Positions 8,922-19,804 of a stretch of 64,000 nt of DNA are shown in pieces. The DNA is taken from assembly GCF_003589595.1 (NCBI RefSeq), contig NW_020654810.1, positions 14,406,569 to 14,470,568 on the forward strand, read 5' to 3'. A model generated the notes under the pieces. It made no database searches. It saw nothing but the letters and a program-made list of their open reading frames with translations, and was not told where the DNA came from. Origin of the DNA: Hyposmocoma kahamanoa (Eukaryota; Arthropoda; Insecta; Lepidoptera; Cosmopterigidae). How positions within the stretch are numbered: position 1 is the first letter of the stretch; each line of letters begins with the position of its first letter. The position numbers were made by a program, and so were the translations under genes.

Positions 8922-11900
8922 ATGAGAATTCTGGTATCCATTCTTCTAATTTTCTGTGCTGAATTATGTTTGTCACAGCATCCAAAATTAATTACACCGA
9001 TAGACGAAAAATTTGTTTGTATCGTTAAGAAGAATTGTGAGCATTGTCTTAGACTGCCGCTATGTTCCTGGTGTCCAACAGAGAATAAATGCTTCTCACA
9101 GACATTGGATGCTGATTTTTGTAAAGACAACAGTATTGGCCACGAGGATTTGGGCTGTAAGTGTTTTTTAAATTACACACTTTACTTTTTTACTGAAAAA
9201 CTTTTGAATGCGCGAACATTAGTGGCGTTGATAAGTAAATATTCCATGCTAAGTCCATGTTAATATTTTTTTTTACTTTTATTAATTTTATGCGGAGGGA
9301 GGGTGGGAAAATTAACTACATGAAAAAATATTCAAATCAAGCGCAGCAACTTTACACGATTTATCCTTCACCGGGTTCGCGGAGTAGCAAATTAATTTAC
9401 TTTCATTTTTATGTAAATAAGGCTTGGCCTGTCGGGTTTGAACTGCGAGGTGTGCTTTTGCTCCTCGGTGACACAGCGGTTTAGTATTATGGGCGCTTGA
9501 TGAGGAGGTTCCGGGTTCGATTCGCGATTTGGGCTAATTTAGGAAACGACATTTTTGGTCTGGTTTTTTTTTAAATTATTGCTGGCTATGGAAACAAAGT
9601 CCTTTAGCCGAAAACATAAACGTTTAATTATATTTCTGTAAATATGGCCACCACAAAGAGGATAGGCAATTTGAGGCGGCGTGCTTGGATTGACTCGGGA
9701 TTCCTTAGAACGGGCCGATACGGGTATTTTAGTTCGAGATTCGTATAATTTCGCGTTTTAATCTTCGATTAAGGCACAATAGCACTATCCTATTCCACTT
9801 TAAACTAGATCTCACAAAATAATTGAAAGTCAAAATAAAAACTACACTTTTCCCTCCAAAAGGCCCAGAGCGAATCCGTTCTGGTCTGGGTATTCTGGGT
9901 ATTGCCCTCGTAATTATCGTTACTCTGATATTCATGGCACAGGAAATTTCCTAATTTGAGAAAATCGCTGTGATTGTCTCTGGCATTATTTTTTTTCCCT
10001 CTAAAAAGAGAGACAGCCGAGATACAACAGCGCTTTATGTATCTTATAATTTTAACTACATCGGGAAGTATGCCTTAAATTTTAACAATTGTGAGACTTG
10101 TATTCTCTCTGCGGGACCTCGGCGTACGGCTTCGACACTGACTTCGACTTATGACTTTATTTGAAAAATGAAAATAGTTCTTTAATGGTGGCCATATTTA
10201 ATTGTTCCGTCTATATTAGTTGATCTACGGTTAAATTATAAATGAATGCATTTACGAACGAATTTTTAGCAGGCACTGCTAGAGGCGTCCGTATGTCAAT
10301 TTTCAGTCGAATTGGAGCAAGTCCTTTTCCGCAACCATTTTAAAAAACATGTTGACCCTAAATTATGACTAAGGACTTATAGACCTTCGTAGACCAATTT
10401 TCAGGCGGATCAATACAAATTTTTCTTTGGCTGCCAATTTGAATGTTTTTGACACAGGCAGTTGACCAATGAGTAACTCTATGACATTCCTTCCTGCACC
10501 TACGTATCTCTAATCGTTTCCGTGAAAGACTTCGTTTGTACGGCGGCATCGATATACTCGATGTATGGCGGCGATCTTGTTTGTTTGAATTTCGAACATT
10601 TTTTGCTTTCGGTGCACATTTAAATTGCCCAGGATGTACCTACCACATAAAAGTGCATAAATATTCCCTCCATATATTATAGTTTTTGCAGGCTGTTGAT
10701 CACTCTTCTATATATGCTTTGGACCCAATCCACGTTCAACGGTATAAATATTTTTTTTCCTTCATATCGGGAAGTATGCGTTCTATTTCTATCAGTGAAT
10801 CATAACTTGTTGCTTTATATTATGTACATATAATAATAGCCTCAAAATATATCATATTATTGAGACAAATCTTTTTTAAAAGATGATATAATTCAGATCG
10901 GAGATGTTGTTATTGTATATTTATAATTTACAATTGAATTAAAAGATTTATGTTCCGAGAAATGTTCATAAATAAAAATGGAGCGTAGAATCATGTAAAA
11001 AAAAAAACAAAAAGAAAACATTAAACCACCTTTGAATGCAGTCTCATACAGTGTAGCATGATCTGATAGTCAATAATAAAAAATAAATAATGCTGGTGAG
11101 CCACAACGCGAAGAACGTCATCTGTGCTCCAACCTTCGATCAAATATACATATAACGGATACGGCTTAACAATGCGGCAGCTTTGGTTATTTATTGATTA
11201 CAAAGAGAAATACTAGAACTGAAAAATAACATTGTACTTATACATATTTCCTTTGATCACTAATTTCTGACAAAAATAATTAAACAAATTCAGTTGCTTA
11301 TTCAAAGGTCTGTCCAACATCCATAGATAAGTTTAATTTATTATGCCCTTGTACTGATTAAATTACCTACATGACGGAATCAAAGGTGATTTTTAAGTAG
11401 GATATCACAACAAAGAATGTCGGTCGAGCTCGTAAATTGTGTGTATTTCTACAACTACATACTTTGTTAGTTAATAACTTTACACTAGTGATTAGTTACA
11501 ATAATTACCTTTGTTTCTACAAAAATATAGTTTCGTTTGTTATTACAGTAAGTCTTGAAGAGAACGCGAGCTGCTTATGTCGTGGTGACAAATACGTAAA
11601 TACAACAACGTGCTTTCCTCCTAGAGAAGACGGTGACACGATACCCTCGGATGAGCCTGCATGTTCAGACCGGGGAAAATGCATTTGTGGCCGATGCTTC
11701 TGTGACCTTGTTGCGGACCCAGAACACCCTACAAAGGCACGTATTAATATAAATATATTTTTTATATATATTTATAAGTGTGTAAAACAGTTAGTCAAAT
11801 GGACGTGTTATGTCACAGCCGTAACTGCTGATGTTAAAAGTATTAAATTTTGACTATAAGTTCCTTTGTTACTTTGTAAGCACCGAATAAGAATGTATCT

Positions 11901-12106
11901 TTCGCATTTATGCCTTAATCAAGTGAGGAAATCTCAAATATAATTATATTTTAAATTTTCAGTTGGTAATGGGGGATCACTGCGAGTTCGATAACTTTTC
12001 ATGCCAAGATGAATGCAATGAGGGGCCTTATTTAATAAATCCGCATGTTGCTAACACGGAAACAAAGACCCTGGTAGACGACAGCGACAAAATTGAGGAA
12101 ATGTGA
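8922..12106 (+). CDS. Secreted miniature integrin-beta-like protein (PSI + I-EGF, RGD)
   Basis: Three exons (8922-9156, 11549-11736, 11963-12106) give 188 residues. Residues 1-18 (MRILVSILLIFCAELCLS) form a signal peptide. A PSI domain follows with seven cysteines in integrin-beta spacing (C-x5-C-x2-C-x5-C-x2-C-x5-C), including CSWC. Exon 2 continues with CLCRGDKY (RGD at 90-92) and an integrin EGF module CSDRGKCICGRCFCD. Exon 3 gives GDHCEFDNFSCQDEC and an acidic tail, then TGA. Real integrin beta chains have hybrid and beta-I domains between PSI and I-EGF and a membrane anchor after the EGFs; none is seen here. The family motif C-E-C-D-N-F reads C-E-F-D-N-F, losing one cysteine. N-glycosylation sequons occur at NAS (84) and NTT (96). 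Intron 1 is GT-AG; intron 2 keeps the cysteine frame only with a GC donor (AAAG|GCACGT). Function is not known to me; binding to integrins or acting as a decoy is inference only. Confidence 0.8.
9157..11548 (+). other. Intron 1 of the integrin-like gene, no beta-I domain
   Basis: The 2.4-kb interval was read in the sense direction for von Willebrand A/beta-I signatures (DxSxS, metal-site loops) and none was seen. It holds an interrupted tRNA-headed SINE (9449-9960) and otherwise AT-rich sequence. Confidence 0.6.
9449..9960 (+). repeat. tRNA-headed SINE (family B), interrupted
   Basis: The head 'gacacagcggtttagtattatgggcgcttgatgag' with B-box GGTTCGATTC spans 9449-9576. The 3-prime half 'ttctggtctgggtattctgg...gcacaggaaatttcctaat' appears only at 9876-9960. 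The copy at 21291-21495 has both halves contiguous, so about 300 bp of unrelated sequence separates them here. Confidence 0.6.
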
Positions 12107-12156
12107 AATAAGATATAAAAACTGCAATATGAAGCTTTAAACAGTGAATTTTACGA

Positions 12157-12162
12157 AATAAA
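12157..12162 (+). promoter_or_regulatory. Candidate polyadenylation signal of the integrin-like gene
   Basis: AATAAA lies 51 bp after the TGA stop at 12104-12106, giving a compact 3-prime UTR. Confidence 0.5.
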
Positions 12163-12529
12163 TATTGGGAACTCAATCTTTTTTCAATCCATTCTAAACG
12201 AAGAAGAAAAAATAAAACGTCCTAGACATTTTTGCATAATGCCCAGTTGCTTATACCAAAGCAAATGAAATAATTTCGAACTTACAACCTTAAAGCAAAT
12301 ATCTTGTCAGTGAACAATTCATTTGCGTTGGAAGTGCTTTTACCACGACGTACTCTGTTTAAACGGCTCAATGAACTTAAATACTAACAATATCAATGTT
12401 ATGTTGTACCTACAGTCTTGGCCAAAAGTATTGAGCACCCATGATAACTCACAGTTTTTTGGGGAATATGAAAATGAAATAATTTGAAACAATTTACACA
12501 TGTTAATATTACTATTTATTAAATAAAAA

Positions 12530-13722
12530 TCAATATTTCGTGTGCCCACCCTTTGCCTTAAATACGGCAGAAATTCTTTTTGGTAGAGAGCGGACAAGAT
12601 TTTTACAGTCTTCAGGACGTATAGCGTTCCATTCTTGGACGCAGACGGCGTTTTAGTTCTTCCTTTGTATTTATTGGGTGGCGCCTGACGTTGCGCTTTA
12701 ATAAACCCCATAAATGTTCTATGGGGTTTAGGTCCGGAGACTGGGCAGGCCACTCCAGAAACTCAATGTTTTTTTCTCTAAACCATGTCATAGTGCTGGC
12801 AGATTTATGACATGACGCGTTATCCTGCTGGAATTTGACGCCATCCATATTTGTATCGCCAAAAAGAGTTGAAAATGATGGCAGCAACGCAGATTCCAGG
12901 GCGTTGATGTATTTTGAAGAGTTCATGCGACCCTCACACACAAACATTTCGCCAACTCCTGAATGAGTCATGCAGCCCCAGATCATTATGCTGCCTCCGC
13001 CGAGTTTTACGGTTGGCACTATACAGGCTGGACTAAATTCTTCGCCTGCCCGGCGGCGCACAAAAGTCACACCAGGTGTACCAAAAATCTGAAATTTTTT
13101 TTAAATGTAGTGACTTCGGAAATCTAAAATATTTTTGTTATTGAATTTTATTTTCAAATCACATTGTTTAATATCTTAAGAACGTGAAATTGTCTAACTC
13201 ACCTCAAAGTTTGACTCGTCTGACCACACGACATTTGATTGGTCAAATGTCGTGTGGTCAGACGAGTCCTTCGGTGAAACTTTGATATTTTAAGGCCCAT
13301 TCATTCCGAGCCTTCTTGTTGTTTTGTGAGAGCCATGGTTTCTTCCTGGCTTTACAGCCTTTCAGACCAACTTCCTGAAGCCTTCTTCGAGTAGTGCGAG
13401 CAGAAATAGGTCTGTTAATTTCGACAGAGAAATCAGCAGCGAGATCTGAAGAAGTTTTCTTCCTATTTTTTAACGATTCTTCTCGATTTTCTCTCATTAA
13501 CTTTCGGTCCTCACGATCTGTGGTGATGCGTTTGCGCCCTGTTCTGTATCTGTTACTATGGGACCCAGTCTCGGCGAATCGCTCAATAGTTAATTGCACA
13601 GATCGGCGCGAACATTTCGCAGTTTTAGAAATCTCTACCTGTGATTTCCCTTGCTCATGCAGAAGTTGTATCTGCACACGTTGTTCTAAACTAAGTTCAT
13701 TTTTTTGAATGGAACTAAACAA
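12530..13722 (-). pseudogene. Tc1-family transposase, intron-containing and broken
   Basis: The start MFSSIQKNELSLEQRVQIQL is followed by a paired-type helix-turn-helix region. The DDE domain shows WSDES (first Asp), QQDNASCHKS (second Asp) and SPDLNPIEHLW (Glu), the DD34E arrangement. A 114-nt GT-AG intron (13089-13202) lies between SDESNFE and IFGTPGV and splices in frame. Two lesions are seen. An inverted duplication of about 25 nt, next to the right arm of the hairpin at 13213-13268, brings in a stop just before the first catalytic Asp. A one-base frameshift near 12645 shifts the last ~45 codons, which then read to a stop at 12530 in another frame. The terminal repeats are well preserved, so the copy may still be mobilised in trans by an intact relative. 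Confidence 0.88.
13089..13202 (-). other. Intron inside the Tc1 transposase
   Basis: On the minus strand the donor is GAG|GTGAGT and the acceptor TTTCAG|ATT. Both flanking exon frames agree, and removal joins SNFE to IFG, a position where Tc1 transposases normally read continuously. Confidence 0.7.
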
Positions 13723-13978
13723 AATACCAAAAGCGCACTAGATCACTGGATGTGCACGTAACGAATGATAGTAGTGAACTGAGAAGTAAATACAAAAATC
13801 GTAAAATGACAAATTTTATGGCACCAGGTTTTATTGCTAGTTACGGTGTGGGGGTCATTTGTTTTTAAACCTTTGTAGATGCCGAAAAAATAATCCTTAA
13901 CAATAGGACCTGTTTTCTGCAATACTTATTGTGCCCGTTCCGGATTTTTAGGGTCCTCAATACTTTTGGCCAAGGCTG

Positions 13979-15063
13979 TAGGTAATAAGTACCGAACATA
14001 CTAAGAACACCGCTAACAGTTATGTCACAAGTAGGTAATCCTTTAAATACTAATCGAGCGCTACAATTATTGAAATGTTAAGTCATAAACATATCTTAGA
14101 CATAAGATTTAGGTAGGGATTTCAGCGCTGGGAGCGCTGCTGAAGCGAAAATTCACAGCTCAATTAAGGAATCGATGTGAACCAACGTCTGTCGATGATG
14201 GCTCATCGGACTCAAGTACCTGTTCGCTATACCACGCGAAATTAGATTTCAACGAGTCTATTTTCTCCACCAGAACGACTTTATCTTTTATTTTCATGAT
14301 GTCTGTCGAACGCCACGCTCCCAAGAATAGACGTTTTCTCAAGGCGTTTCCAATAGATAAAATTATTCGGCGTAAAATTTATAGCTGTTGTCGTTAAGCA
14401 GTAGGTAAGTTTCGGTATTTAGAAATGTTCTCAATTTTGTTGTTTTGTGAATATAGAGTAGGTAGAGTTTACAATAATTGATAATATAAAAGTATGACGA
14501 CGGTATCAAATAGCGGTAGGTACCGACAAATATATGTATAGAATACTGGAAAATTTAGTTCCATTTTTTTAGTTATATTCTTTTTTTCTTTTAGTTTGCA
14601 GATGAGTTTAACATATATGTATACAATCTATGTGTCCTACAGTAACGACGACTATTTAAATACTTAGTGCCTAACTTAAGCGAATTTTGAAATTCTAAAT
14701 TGAACGTATGCTGGTAACACAATTACTTGTACAATAATTGTGATGGAATGCAGCACCCGAGTGATTGGTGGATGCGACCAATTCAATTACTAGCAGCGCC
14801 TAAATTGTTTTATTGATGACAGTAATCTCCCACAATATCTACTCATGAAACGCGTCGCTGTTTAAATCAATCTTTGTTTCCTATAAAAAAGAAATTATTT
14901 AAATCATTTATTATTTTTCTCTATGACGCCAAAATCTCCATAATTTTAGGGTAATTGTTCGATCGATACAAGTTACAATTCCTAATGAGAACAAAGGTAT
15001 TTATAAAGTTGCGAGGTAGTACCTAAGAGGTACCTAGGTTTACCTATCAGTAATTCATATAAG
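13979..15063. other. Intergenic region with one unassigned open frame
   Basis: This is AT-rich apart from a more GC-rich block at 14105-14345 that contains the open frame described separately. No other feature was recognised. Confidence 0.45.
14160..14366 (-). CDS. Unassigned short open reading frame, possible exon
   Basis: On the minus strand an open frame reads LRKRLFLGAWRSTDIMKIKD, then LVEKIDSLKSNFAWYSEQVL and an acidic stretch, ending SHRFLN-stop. Its composition is more protein-like and GC-richer than its surroundings. There is no good ATG before the internal methionine and no recognised family. It could be a terminal exon of an unknown gene, a transposon remnant, or chance. Confidence 0.2.
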   Translation of the reverse strand: MILSIGNALRKRLFLGAWRSTDIMKIKDKVVLVEKIDSLKSNFAWYSEQVLESDEPSSTDVGSHRFLN

Positions 15064-15357
15064 TTTTTTTTACAATATCAAGTGAAAGGACGAACCAGTC
15101 GTACGCCTAGTGTTAAGTAAAATGCCTGTCCATAACAGTTGCAGTGCCACTCAGAGCTTTAAAGCGCAAAGCTCTCAGGGGCACTACTGTTGTGCCCTGA
15201 GTATTGACAAGTATAATATCATTGCCTAGAGACATAAGTTGACCCCTACCCTTCAAAACCGGAACGCAATAATGCCTACATCAGTCCTTGGTGGCAGATA
15301 TAGGCAAGGTGGCACTTACCTGAATGAACTCTATTACAAGGAGCTCAACTGCTGCTA
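15064..15357 (-). repeat. Interspersed repeat family E, reverse orientation
   Basis: It begins 'tttacaatatcaagtga' and ends 'caaggagctcaactgctgct', the reverse complement of the family E ends. Near full length. Confidence 0.8.
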
Positions 15358-15919
15358 AACAGCTAGTAAACAAAGAAACACCTTGTAAAATTTTTAATTT
15401 GCTTAATAATTTGAAAAAGACAGCGATACTCCGTTCTTGTAGCTCATGTACAGCCATAAACGTTCATTATGTGTGTGAACAAATTAAGTGTACTTACGTA
15501 AAATAAGGTACCGGCGGGTTAGGTCTAGCTAAGGGAGATTTGAAATAAAACTAAAGCCATCATAGTAAATCAACATATTTTACTAAAAATCAGTCTTATA
15601 GATTTGAACTGGAACAGCATATAAACTTAAAATGGCATATTCTGCCATAAACAAAATCAAAATTAAACATAAAAAAAAACCATGCCAGTAGGCCTTTATA
15701 TTAGTAGTAGTAATAATTTACTATAGAAAAGGCCTATTAGCTTTAACTTACAATATAATCGAAATACAGACTAAATTCGAAACTTCACATCAATAATCAG
15801 ATAAATGCAGTTATTTCACTAGCTATATTTGCAACATGTTTATAAATTACTTCTTTAACAACTATCAGGGCACTCAAAAGCATCAGCATCATCCACCCAT
15901 AAACCGATGCACTCCTCGT

Positions 15920-16075
15920 GATACGACCCAAAAGCTTTTTAAAACTACCACTCTTGAGATGGTTTTTTATGGTTCTTCTGGGGACCCTGTACCTTTCATA
16001 AGCTTTGTATGTACTCAATACACCCGACTCCAGGTTTTCTACAGACCATAATTGCACGTTTGGGTGGTATTGTGG
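15920..16075 (-). pseudogene. Psq-type helix-turn-helix fragment (pogo/tigger-like transposase or derived gene)
   Basis: The minus-strand reading WSVENLESGVLSTYKAYERY, then RVPRRTIKNHLKSGSFKKLLGR, matches the Psq HTH layout (VPR-R/T-T-L/I ... GR). Just upstream, CCACCCAAACGT (PPKR) appears in another frame, as if an original MPPKR start had been frameshifted. No DDE domain follows; the reading continues into unrelated hydrophobic sequence. Best seen as a decayed fragment. Confidence 0.4.
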
Positions 16076-16602
16076 TCGCAGGCACTAAAAACAAGGCAAA
16101 TAAAAGAACAAACTCCGCACAAACTCCGGCTTGACAAAGGTGACGGGCAGCTTAGCGTAAGCTTGAGTGTAATGCGTTGTGTGTGTGTCGTTTGAGCGCG
16201 AACGCCAAAGTTAAATACGAACATACGATTTCTGTTACTTAGGCCTTATAAGTCGACATACGACCTATACTCTATAGAGGTCCACGCTACTGAATTTTAT
16301 GGACGAAAGTACGACAAATTGAATTCTTGGAAACCATTGCAATGACCTTTTTGGAAACCCTCACAATGGTATATTGTAACAGGCTGATTGGTGTTCGGAA
16401 CTCGACGTTTAGACACCAATTTTGCGTAGGTGCCATATTCCTACTCGTGCCACCCGAACTTTTCCAAGAATCTCAGTATCCTCCTGGGTTTGAAGACTTC
16501 GGGCATTGACATTGGCACTCCAAAGTACCTCGCCCTGATCAACTAGACCACGCCGCCGGAGCATTGTAGTAGGATATGCAAATACGTTTCCTTTTCCGTT
16601 CC

Positions 16603-16687
16603 GAACGGGAACGGGAACGGGAACGGGAACGGGAACGGGAACGGGAACGNNNNNNNNNNCGGGAACGGGAACGGGAACGGGAACGGG
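16603..16687. repeat. (GGGAAC)n hexanucleotide array broken by an assembly gap
   Basis: Tandem GGGAAC units run on both sides of ten N at 16650-16659. The array length in the genome is unknown because the gap lies inside it. This is not the arthropod telomere unit (TTAGG). Confidence 0.95.
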
Positions 16688-17224
16688 AATAGAAATAGAA
16701 ATGATTTATTCCTTTACAAAAACAAGTGTTGTTTTTGTAACTTGCACATGCATTTTATACTTATACTTATACTTTTATATATTTGTTTATTATATTTATT
16801 TTTTATTATTGTATATATTTGTTACATTGATATTTATTTATATTTTTATTCAAAGTGCTACGACGCTGATTTTCAGCGGATCCGGCAACAAAACACACGT
16901 GGCACGGAACATAGTAGTCGTCACAGATTTACGCCAAAAACATTAAACAAGCACAGTCATATTACTATAAACACAAATATGATCGCATAGACTTCTATTC
17001 AAGTATAAATATTAATTACATGGCACTTTTATACATGACTAAATAACATTGCAATTTGAAATATTTGTAAACATTTGTAATAATAATTGTAAATATAACA
17101 GCAAATAACAATATTCTAAATATTTATAAAGATTCGGATGTTTAATAATTGCATAAAATTTAACTAAATAAAATAAACAATTAACAAAATGTAGACAACC
17201 CCGACACAGTTAGTAGAGCAGGAG

Positions 17225-17530
17225 TTAGTAGCAGTAGAGCTCCTTGTGAAAGAGTTCGTCAAGGGAAGTACTGCCACCTTGCCTATTTCTGCCGCCAAGC
17301 AGTAATGTCAGCATTACTGTATTCCGGTTTTGAAGGGTAAGGCCGCTGGTCAAATTACAGGCACATGGACTTGTCAACTTGTGTCTAAAGAGTGACGGGC
17401 GCAGTGGCAGTGCCACTCAGATATTTGCGATTTATAGTTCGTGAGAGGCACTGCAACTGTTATGGACAGGCGTATAGCTTACCATCAGGCGCACGACTTG
17501 TTCATCCCGTCACTTGATATTATAAAAAAA
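17225..17530 (+). repeat. Interspersed repeat family E, full length
   Basis: From 'gtagcagtagagctccttgt' to 'cacttgatattataaaaaaa'. It has the two internal inverted pairs described under findings. Confidence 0.85.
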
Positions 17531-17879
17531 CATCAACAGCTGCATTCTAGATATTATAAATTAGAAATTATTGAACATTCAACAATTACACCTTGAGTAA
17601 TCTTTTAAAAGTAAAAATTGACGATTTTTTTGCGCAACCTCGTCGCAGTTGATTAAGCGCCGAACACTTGTCCAGGCAGGCGGAAACTACGCGCGCAGGG
17701 GCGCGCTCGTAATCGCCTCAGTTTCACCTGTGCCACGTCAATGCACCTTGTAGGGTACATTATTCATTTGTCTATTCTAACCACGTACTACTTTTTTTAG
17801 TAAACCAATGGTCATCCAAATAACGTTAAGGTGCAACACAAACAATCACATCCCACGTCGTGTAATAAGACCAAATCCT

Positions 17880-18175
17880 TTAGTAGCAGTAGACCTCCTT
17901 GAGAAAGAGTTCGTCCAGGGAAGAACTGCCACCTTGCCTTTTTCTGCCACCAAGCAGTAATGGGAGCTGCGTTCTGGTTTGAAGGGTAAGGGTGCTGGTG
18001 AAATTACGGGCACATGGGACATGTCAACTGTCTCAGGGCGACGTGCGAAATGGCAGTGCCCCTCAGATCTTTGCGATTTAAAGCTCTGAATGGCACTGCA
18101 ACTGCTATGGACACGCGTGTAGCTTGCCATCAGGCGCATGACTTGTCCGTACCGTCACTTGATATTATAAAAAAA
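17880..18175 (+). repeat. Interspersed repeat family E, full length
   Basis: From 'tagtagcagtagacctcctt' to 'cgtcacttgatattataaaa'. It is separated from the preceding copy by 350 bp that include a GC-rich unannotated block (17640-17760). Confidence 0.85.
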
Positions 18176-18261
18176 TCCGCAAAATGACTACTTTTCAGAA
18201 GAGAGGTTCGAAGATTCTACGTACGAAATTCTTTTTAATATTTTATTATTATTGTACCAAT

Positions 18262-18499
18262 TGGTGGGATGAAGAAATAGTGCGCTTGGTGGTAAGCGAC
18301 ACGCCTATCCATAACAGTTGTAGTGCCGCTTAGAGCTTTTAATCGCAAAGACTTAGGGGCACTGCCACTGTGCCCGTCACCCTGAGACATAAGTTGACAA
18401 TTCCCATGTGCCTGTAATTTCACCAGAACCCGTACCCTTCCAAACTGGAACACAGTAATGCTCACATTACTGCTTGGCGGAAGAAATAGGTAAGGTTAA
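18262..18499 (-). repeat. Interspersed repeat family E, reverse and truncated
   Basis: It begins 'ttggtgggatgaagaaatag' and runs to 'gcttggcggaagaaataggt', lacking the outer block at the high-coordinate side. Confidence 0.75.
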
Positions 18500-19760
18500 T
18501 TAGTCCATTATACTTTTTATGCTTAAAAGGATTGCTATAAAATGTCACATAATACACGTAGTTTGTATTATTACATTATTTATACGGCTTTCTACACGAA
18601 ATGCATCTACTTAACGTATGATCACATGGGGCTTTATTATACCATGAGTACTATATTATGCAACAGCGGTTTCTAATGGTTTTATAAAAAAAAACATAAA
18701 GTACGGTCAAATACAAAGTTAAATTGAATATTGTGAAAGTAAATTAAATATTTTTATATATACGGTGGCAAATTAGTAATGATGTACATTTTCTTGATAG
18801 GTACTTATTATACATACTCGTATATGCAAATTTCTTTAAATAAAATTGTGAAACTGGGTCCGTACGATTATTTTTACTCAAGTTTTATTAAGTATTATTA
18901 GTGTTAGTGTTGATTTTTTTTTAAGTTCATTAATTACTTATTTATTACTTGATCAGGTTGCGTACATAATAATAATGTATAATATGTGTGCTATGTACAC
19001 GAGGCACTACGCTATTTACGCTATGAAATACCAATTTCAATGGTAGGAATGACCCCTGCCCTCGGATACGAATGGTTCTTTTGCTACGCTGGCTGGATAG
19101 AGATCATGAAAAATGCAACGTCCATCACATACTTGTGTAAAAATATGTGAAAGATTGAAATACCTTCTTGAAGGTATTCATAGCGATCTCTAGGATATGG
19201 AGACGGGACGATATGAAGTGAGCTATAATATGACTAAAGATTTTGCTTATTAAGTATAATTGTGCCTTATTCCGTGTCTATGTCGATTGGTGACAATTGT
19301 ACATGCTTAGTGCAATTGTTAGCACGCACAAAAGGGTATTGAACGCAGAAAATTAACTAAATGAAATAAACCGTTTTATTCATTGACTTACAATTATATG
19401 GACGTCGGGCCCGCGCTAAAAAGTGTCCGAACTTATAGGGCGTTAAAATCGTATACAGAGCGTCATTCACGCTTAAGTTTTCGTTTGTTCAACTGACAGC
19501 GAAGCAAGCAAAATTAGACAGTACTGCGATGACATTACAATTTAAATTCAACGTTTTAGCTTTATCATATTCCTTTACATGTCACTACGTTTAAATAGGT
19601 TGACTTGGGAAATTTTTTTCGTGGTTTTTGTATTAGACCCGTCGTCCATTTATTTGTAAGTCAATGGTTTTATTGATCTTTTTGCCCCCTTTACGTTCTC
19701 TTTTATTTTCGATTTTAGATACCTATCGGTACATGAAGTGAAAAGAAAATTAAAACAGAC

Positions 19761-19804
<44 letters not shown>

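Larger units (their letters stand above)
12413..13978 (-). mobile_element. Tc1-like DNA transposon, 1566 bp
   Basis: Terminal inverted repeats CAGTCTTGGCCAAAAGTATT (left) and its inverse at the right end (AATACTTTTGGCCAAGGCTG) differ at one position over about 26 bp. Each end is flanked by TA, the family's target duplication. The transposase is encoded on the minus strand. The element lies about 250 bp downstream of the integrin-like gene's polyadenylation signal. Confidence 0.92.
15358..17224. other. Intergenic, transposase fragment and hexamer array
   Basis: Apart from the psq-type fragment (about 15920-16075) and the GGGAAC array (16603-16687) with an assembly gap, no feature was recognised. 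Confidence 0.45.

Noticed and set aside
16603..16687. Interstitial telomere
   Set aside because: The unit is GGGAAC, not the arthropod TTAGG.
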